Shown here: positions 21,973-24,052 of the stretch, one piece after another
How the letters are laid out: each line of letters opens with the position of its first letter
Numbering within the stretch: the first letter of the stretch is position 1
Source of the DNA: an uncultured Burkholderiales bacterium
GTDB taxonomy: Bacteria > Pseudomonadota > Gammaproteobacteria > Burkholderiales > Burkholderiaceae
Reading direction: 5' to 3'
Length of the DNA: 24,052 nt
Assembly: GCA_903845315.1 (NCBI GenBank)
Contig: CAIMWY010000093.1
Location: 1 to 24,052 of the forward strand
Made by a program: the position numbers and the translations under genes
The notes under the pieces: model-generated
The model's input: only the letters and a program-made list of their open reading frames with translations
Told to the model about the DNA's origin: nothing
The model's database searches: none

Positions 21973-22470
21973 TCAAGCTTTCACAGAAAAATTGAATTCG
22001 CCAGACTCGGTTTTGGCCAAGGCAAGCGATTGGCTGGCCGGCAGCGCCACACGTGCGGCGGCAAAGTCTGCCTGCACCGGCAACTCGCGGCCACCTCGGT
22101 CCACCAACACAGCCAGCTTGACGCTGGCGGGGCGGCCATAGTCAAACAGCTCGTTGAGCACGGCACGGATGGTGCGTCCGGTGTAGAGCACATCGTCGAG
22201 CACGATCAGGTGCGCGCCGTTGATTTCAAACGGCAGCTTGGTCACACCACCATCGGCCAGACCACGCTGGGCAAAGTCATCGCGGTGCATGGCTGACGAG
22301 ATGCTGCCCGCCTCGCCTTCCAGCCCCAAGTCTTTGTGCAAGCGGGTTGCGAGCCATGCGCCACCTGAGGTGATACCCACCAAACGCGTGGTGGGCGTGA
22401 GCAGGGTGCGTACGCCTTTGAGCAGCTCGACATACAAGCTCTCGGCATCTAAGAAAAGGTTTCCACTCAT
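21973..22470 (-). CDS. pyrR: PyrR-type uracil phosphoribosyltransferase / pyrimidine regulator
   Basis: A 165-residue type I phosphoribosyltransferase. The PRPP loop reads [21 protein letters not shown], with [11 protein letters not shown] and AMHRDDFA earlier as in PyrR. In Gram-positive bacteria PyrR binds the pyr mRNA leader; in proteobacteria its regulatory role is less clear and it may mainly salvage uracil. I see no PyrR-type leader hairpin set before pyrB, because the genes overlap. The ATG at 22470 overlaps the ruvX stop (ATGA). Confidence 0.92.
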   Translation of the reverse strand: MSGNLFLDAESLYVELLKGVRTLLTPTTRLVGITSGGAWLATRLHKDLGLEGEAGSISSAMHRDDFAQRGLADGGVTKLPFEINGAHLIVLDDVLYTGRTIRAVLNELFDYGRPASVKLAVLVDRGGRELPVQADFAAARVALPASQSLALAKTESGEFNFSVKA

Positions 22471-22886
22471 GGGGCGATGTCCCTAAAAAATTGGTTCAAG
22501 ATGATGCAAGCGGATGCGGCATCGGCGTCTTTGGCGCCTTGGCTCAAGGCCTCGGTGGTGCTGTAGCGCTCATCCACCTCAAACACCGGCAGCTGAAATC
22601 GTCCATGCAATTGGCGGGCAAATTGACGCGCTTTGGCCGTGTTGTCATGCGCCGCGCCGTCCGGGTGAAACGGCACACCGACCACCAAGGCATCGGGTTG
22701 CCACTCGGCGATGCGTTGGGCAATGAGGGGCCATCGTGCGTTGCCTTCGGCGTTGACGGTGGCTTGGGGCTGGGCTTCGCCCAACAAGCGGCTGCCATAG
22801 GCCACCCCGGTGCGCTTGACGCCAAAATCAAACGCCAAAAAAGACTGCACGTTGGCGGGCATCTCCAACGTGGTCAGGCCGCTCAT
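22467..22886 (-). CDS. ruvX: Putative pre-16S rRNA nuclease (YqgF/RuvX)
   Basis: A 139-residue YqgF protein with the RNase H-like core: LAFDFGVKRTGVAYG (17-31), VVGVPFHPDG, FEVDERYSTTEA and DAASACIILNQFF, supplying the acidic residues of the active site. The family matures the 5' end of 16S rRNA in E. coli. It overlaps yqgE upstream and pyrR downstream by 4 nt each (ATGA), an order seen repeatedly in proteobacteria (yqgE-yqgF). Confidence 0.93.
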   Translation of the reverse strand: MSGLTTLEMPANVQSFLAFDFGVKRTGVAYGSRLLGEAQPQATVNAEGNARWPLIAQRIAEWQPDALVVGVPFHPDGAAHDNTAKARQFARQLHGRFQLPVFEVDERYSTTEALSQGAKDADAASACIILNQFFRDIAP

Positions 22887-23521
22887 GCGTGACCTGCCTC
22901 AGACGACAACATCCACGATTCCAGTCCCAACAAGCCCATGGCACGCTCGTAGCGCTGTTCAATCGGGGTATCAAAAATCACGCCCATGTCAGCACCCACG
23001 GTGAGCCAGCTGTTTTCAGCCAACTCAGATTCCAGTTGACCTTGCCCCCAAGCGGAGTAACCCAGAGAAATCAGCACCCGACGTGGGCCAGCACCGGTGG
23101 ACAAGGCCTCGAGTACGTCTTTGGAGGTGGTCATCTCCAATCCACCGGGAATCGTCATGGTTGATGCGTAGATCGACTCCTGGGGCTTGGTCGGATGCTC
23201 CGCTACCACGGCTGCTTGCTCTGAACCATCGGTCTGGGCCAGCATGGCTTCGTGCAGCACAAAACCACGCTCGGTATGCACCGGCCCGCCTTGCAGCACA
23301 GGGGACTCGCTCAAGTCTTGGCGCAGCAAGGGCAGGTCGACTTTTTCAAACAGGCCCTTCATGCTCAAGTCACTGGCTTTGTTGATCACCAGGCCGAGCG
23401 CACCGCGCTCGCTGTGTTCGCACAAATAAACCACGCTTTTGGCGAATGTGGCGTCCTCCAATCCCGGCATGGCAATCAAAAAGTGATGCGTCAGGTTGAT
23501 GGGGGCAGAATCGGCGGTCAT
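22883..23521 (-). CDS. yqgE: YqgE/AlgH family protein
   Basis: A 212-residue protein with family signatures: LTHHFLIAMPGLEDATFAKS (10-29), VVYLCEHSERGALGLVINK and VLQGGPVHTERGFVLHE. Family members (DUF179) are widespread, structurally known and of unclear biochemical function; AlgH was linked to alginate control in Pseudomonas. It is first of the minus-strand yqgE-ruvX-pyrR-pyrB-pyrC'-plsC-arsR set. The start at 23521 has no strong ribosome site and only 21 bp separate it from the divergent photolyase gene, so one or both promoters must lie within coding sequence. Confidence 0.92.
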   Translation of the reverse strand: MTADSAPINLTHHFLIAMPGLEDATFAKSVVYLCEHSERGALGLVINKASDLSMKGLFEKVDLPLLRQDLSESPVLQGGPVHTERGFVLHEAMLAQTDGSEQAAVVAEHPTKPQESIYASTMTIPGGLEMTTSKDVLEALSTGAGPRRVLISLGYSAWGQGQLESELAENSWLTVGADMGVIFDTPIEQRYERAMGLLGLESWMLSSEAGHA

Positions 23522-23542
23522 GGGTCAATTTTAAGGGTGAAC

Positions 23543-24052
23543 ATGCCAAGCTCCTCCCGCCACACCCCGCATGTGCCTGCAGGGCTGATGTGGTTCCGTC
23601 GCGATCTGCGCGCCTTCGACAACGCGGCGCTCTACCACGCACTCAAAAGCTGCCGCCAAGTGCATTGCGTGTTTGTGTTTGACCGCGCCATTTTGGACAG
23701 CTTGCCCCGCCTTGATCGGCGCGTGGAGTTCATCCACGAGTCGCTGGTGTCTTTGGACGCCGAGCTGCGCGCAGTGGCGGGCGACACCAAAGCCGGCTTG
23801 ATCGTGCGTCACGCCGTGGCTGCCGACGAGCTGCCCCAGCTGGCAAAAACCTTGGGCGTGCAAGAGGTGTTTGCCAACCACGACGACGAGCCCGATGCGC
23901 TGACACGCGACGCCAAGGTTCGTGGCGCTCTGGCCAACGCTGGCATTGGCTTTCAGACCTACAAAGACCATGTGATTTTCGAGCGCAGCGAGGTGTTGAC
24001 CCAAATGGGCAAGCCCTATGGCGTGTTCACGCCGTACAAAAACGCCTGGCTG
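23543..24052 (+). CDS. phrB: Deoxyribodipyrimidine photolyase, N-terminal part (truncated by window end)
   Basis: 170 codons are open to the right edge. The ATG at 23543 is preceded by AAGGGTG. The protein begins the photolyase antenna domain: LMWFRRDLRAFDNAALYHAL (15-34), VHCVFVFD, LDRRVEFIHESLVSLDAEL, VFANHDDEPDALTRD, then FQTYKDHVIFERSEVLT and GVFTPYKNAWL. The family repairs cyclobutane pyrimidine dimers with light through FADH and an antenna cofactor. The FAD-binding half is outside the window, so a cryptochrome-type function cannot be excluded. Confidence 0.93.
   Translation, partial: MPSSSRHTPHVPAGLMWFRRDLRAFDNAALYHALKSCRQVHCVFVFDRAILDSLPRLDRRVEFIHESLVSLDAELRAVAGDTKAGLIVRHAVAADELPQLAKTLGVQEVFANHDDEPDALTRDAKVRGALANAGIGFQTYKDHVIFERSEVLTQMGKPYGVFTPYKNAWL

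Overview
The window reads as chromosomal DNA of a betaproteobacterium, most likely a sulfur-oxidising member of the Burkholderiales/Comamonadaceae. This is an inference. It rests on the sox gene order (soxCDYZAXB), the adjacent yqgE-ruvX-pyrR-pyrB-pyrC'-plsC block, moderately high GC and dense packing. There are no tRNA or rRNA genes, insertion sequences or CRISPR arrays, and no gene-free stretch exceeds 200 bp.

Layout. (1) 1-467 (-): 5' part of a sulfate-binding protein gene. Divergent from it, 581-1504 (+) is a UbiA/MenA-family membrane prenyltransferase with a changed first Asp motif. (2) 1526-6491 (-): a four-gene operon of a BigR/SqrR/YgaV-type ArsR regulator with the persulfide-sensing cysteine pair, a membrane fusion protein, a large RND pump and a small YgaP-like (DUF2892) membrane protein. 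A long imperfect palindrome precedes it. (3) 6683-15190 (-): thiosulfate oxidation locus, in transcription order MBL-fold SoxH-like protein, thioredoxin-fold protein, small cytochrome c, then an AT-rich promoter and soxC-soxD-soxY-soxZ-soxA-soxX. An intrinsic terminator follows soxX, then soxB and a final terminator. (4) 15297-18497 (+): a divergent sulfur operon of a YeeE/YedE-type transporter, the cytochrome and flavoprotein subunits of flavocytochrome c sulfide dehydrogenase, and a secreted DsrE-family protein. (5) 18494-23521 (-): yqgE, ruvX, pyrR, pyrB, a catalytically dead dihydroorotase homologue, plsC and a second ArsR regulator, with several stop/start overlaps. (6) 23543-24052 (+): 5' part of a DNA photolyase gene.

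How it works together. The periplasmic Sox system (SoxYZ carrier, SoxAX ligation, SoxB hydrolysis, SoxCD sulfane dehydrogenation) can oxidise thiosulfate to sulfate. FccAB oxidises sulfide, YeeE probably moves thiosulfate or a related sulfur compound, and the thioredoxin-fold, MBL and DsrE proteins probably handle thiol or sulfane intermediates. Two ArsR regulators with different cysteine patterns flank the locus. The promoters of soxC and of the divergent soxH/yeeE pair share a spaced motif, suggesting one regulator for both. The least familiar unit is the RND efflux operon behind a persulfide-sensor-type regulator, which suggests sulfide- or polysulfide-triggered efflux.
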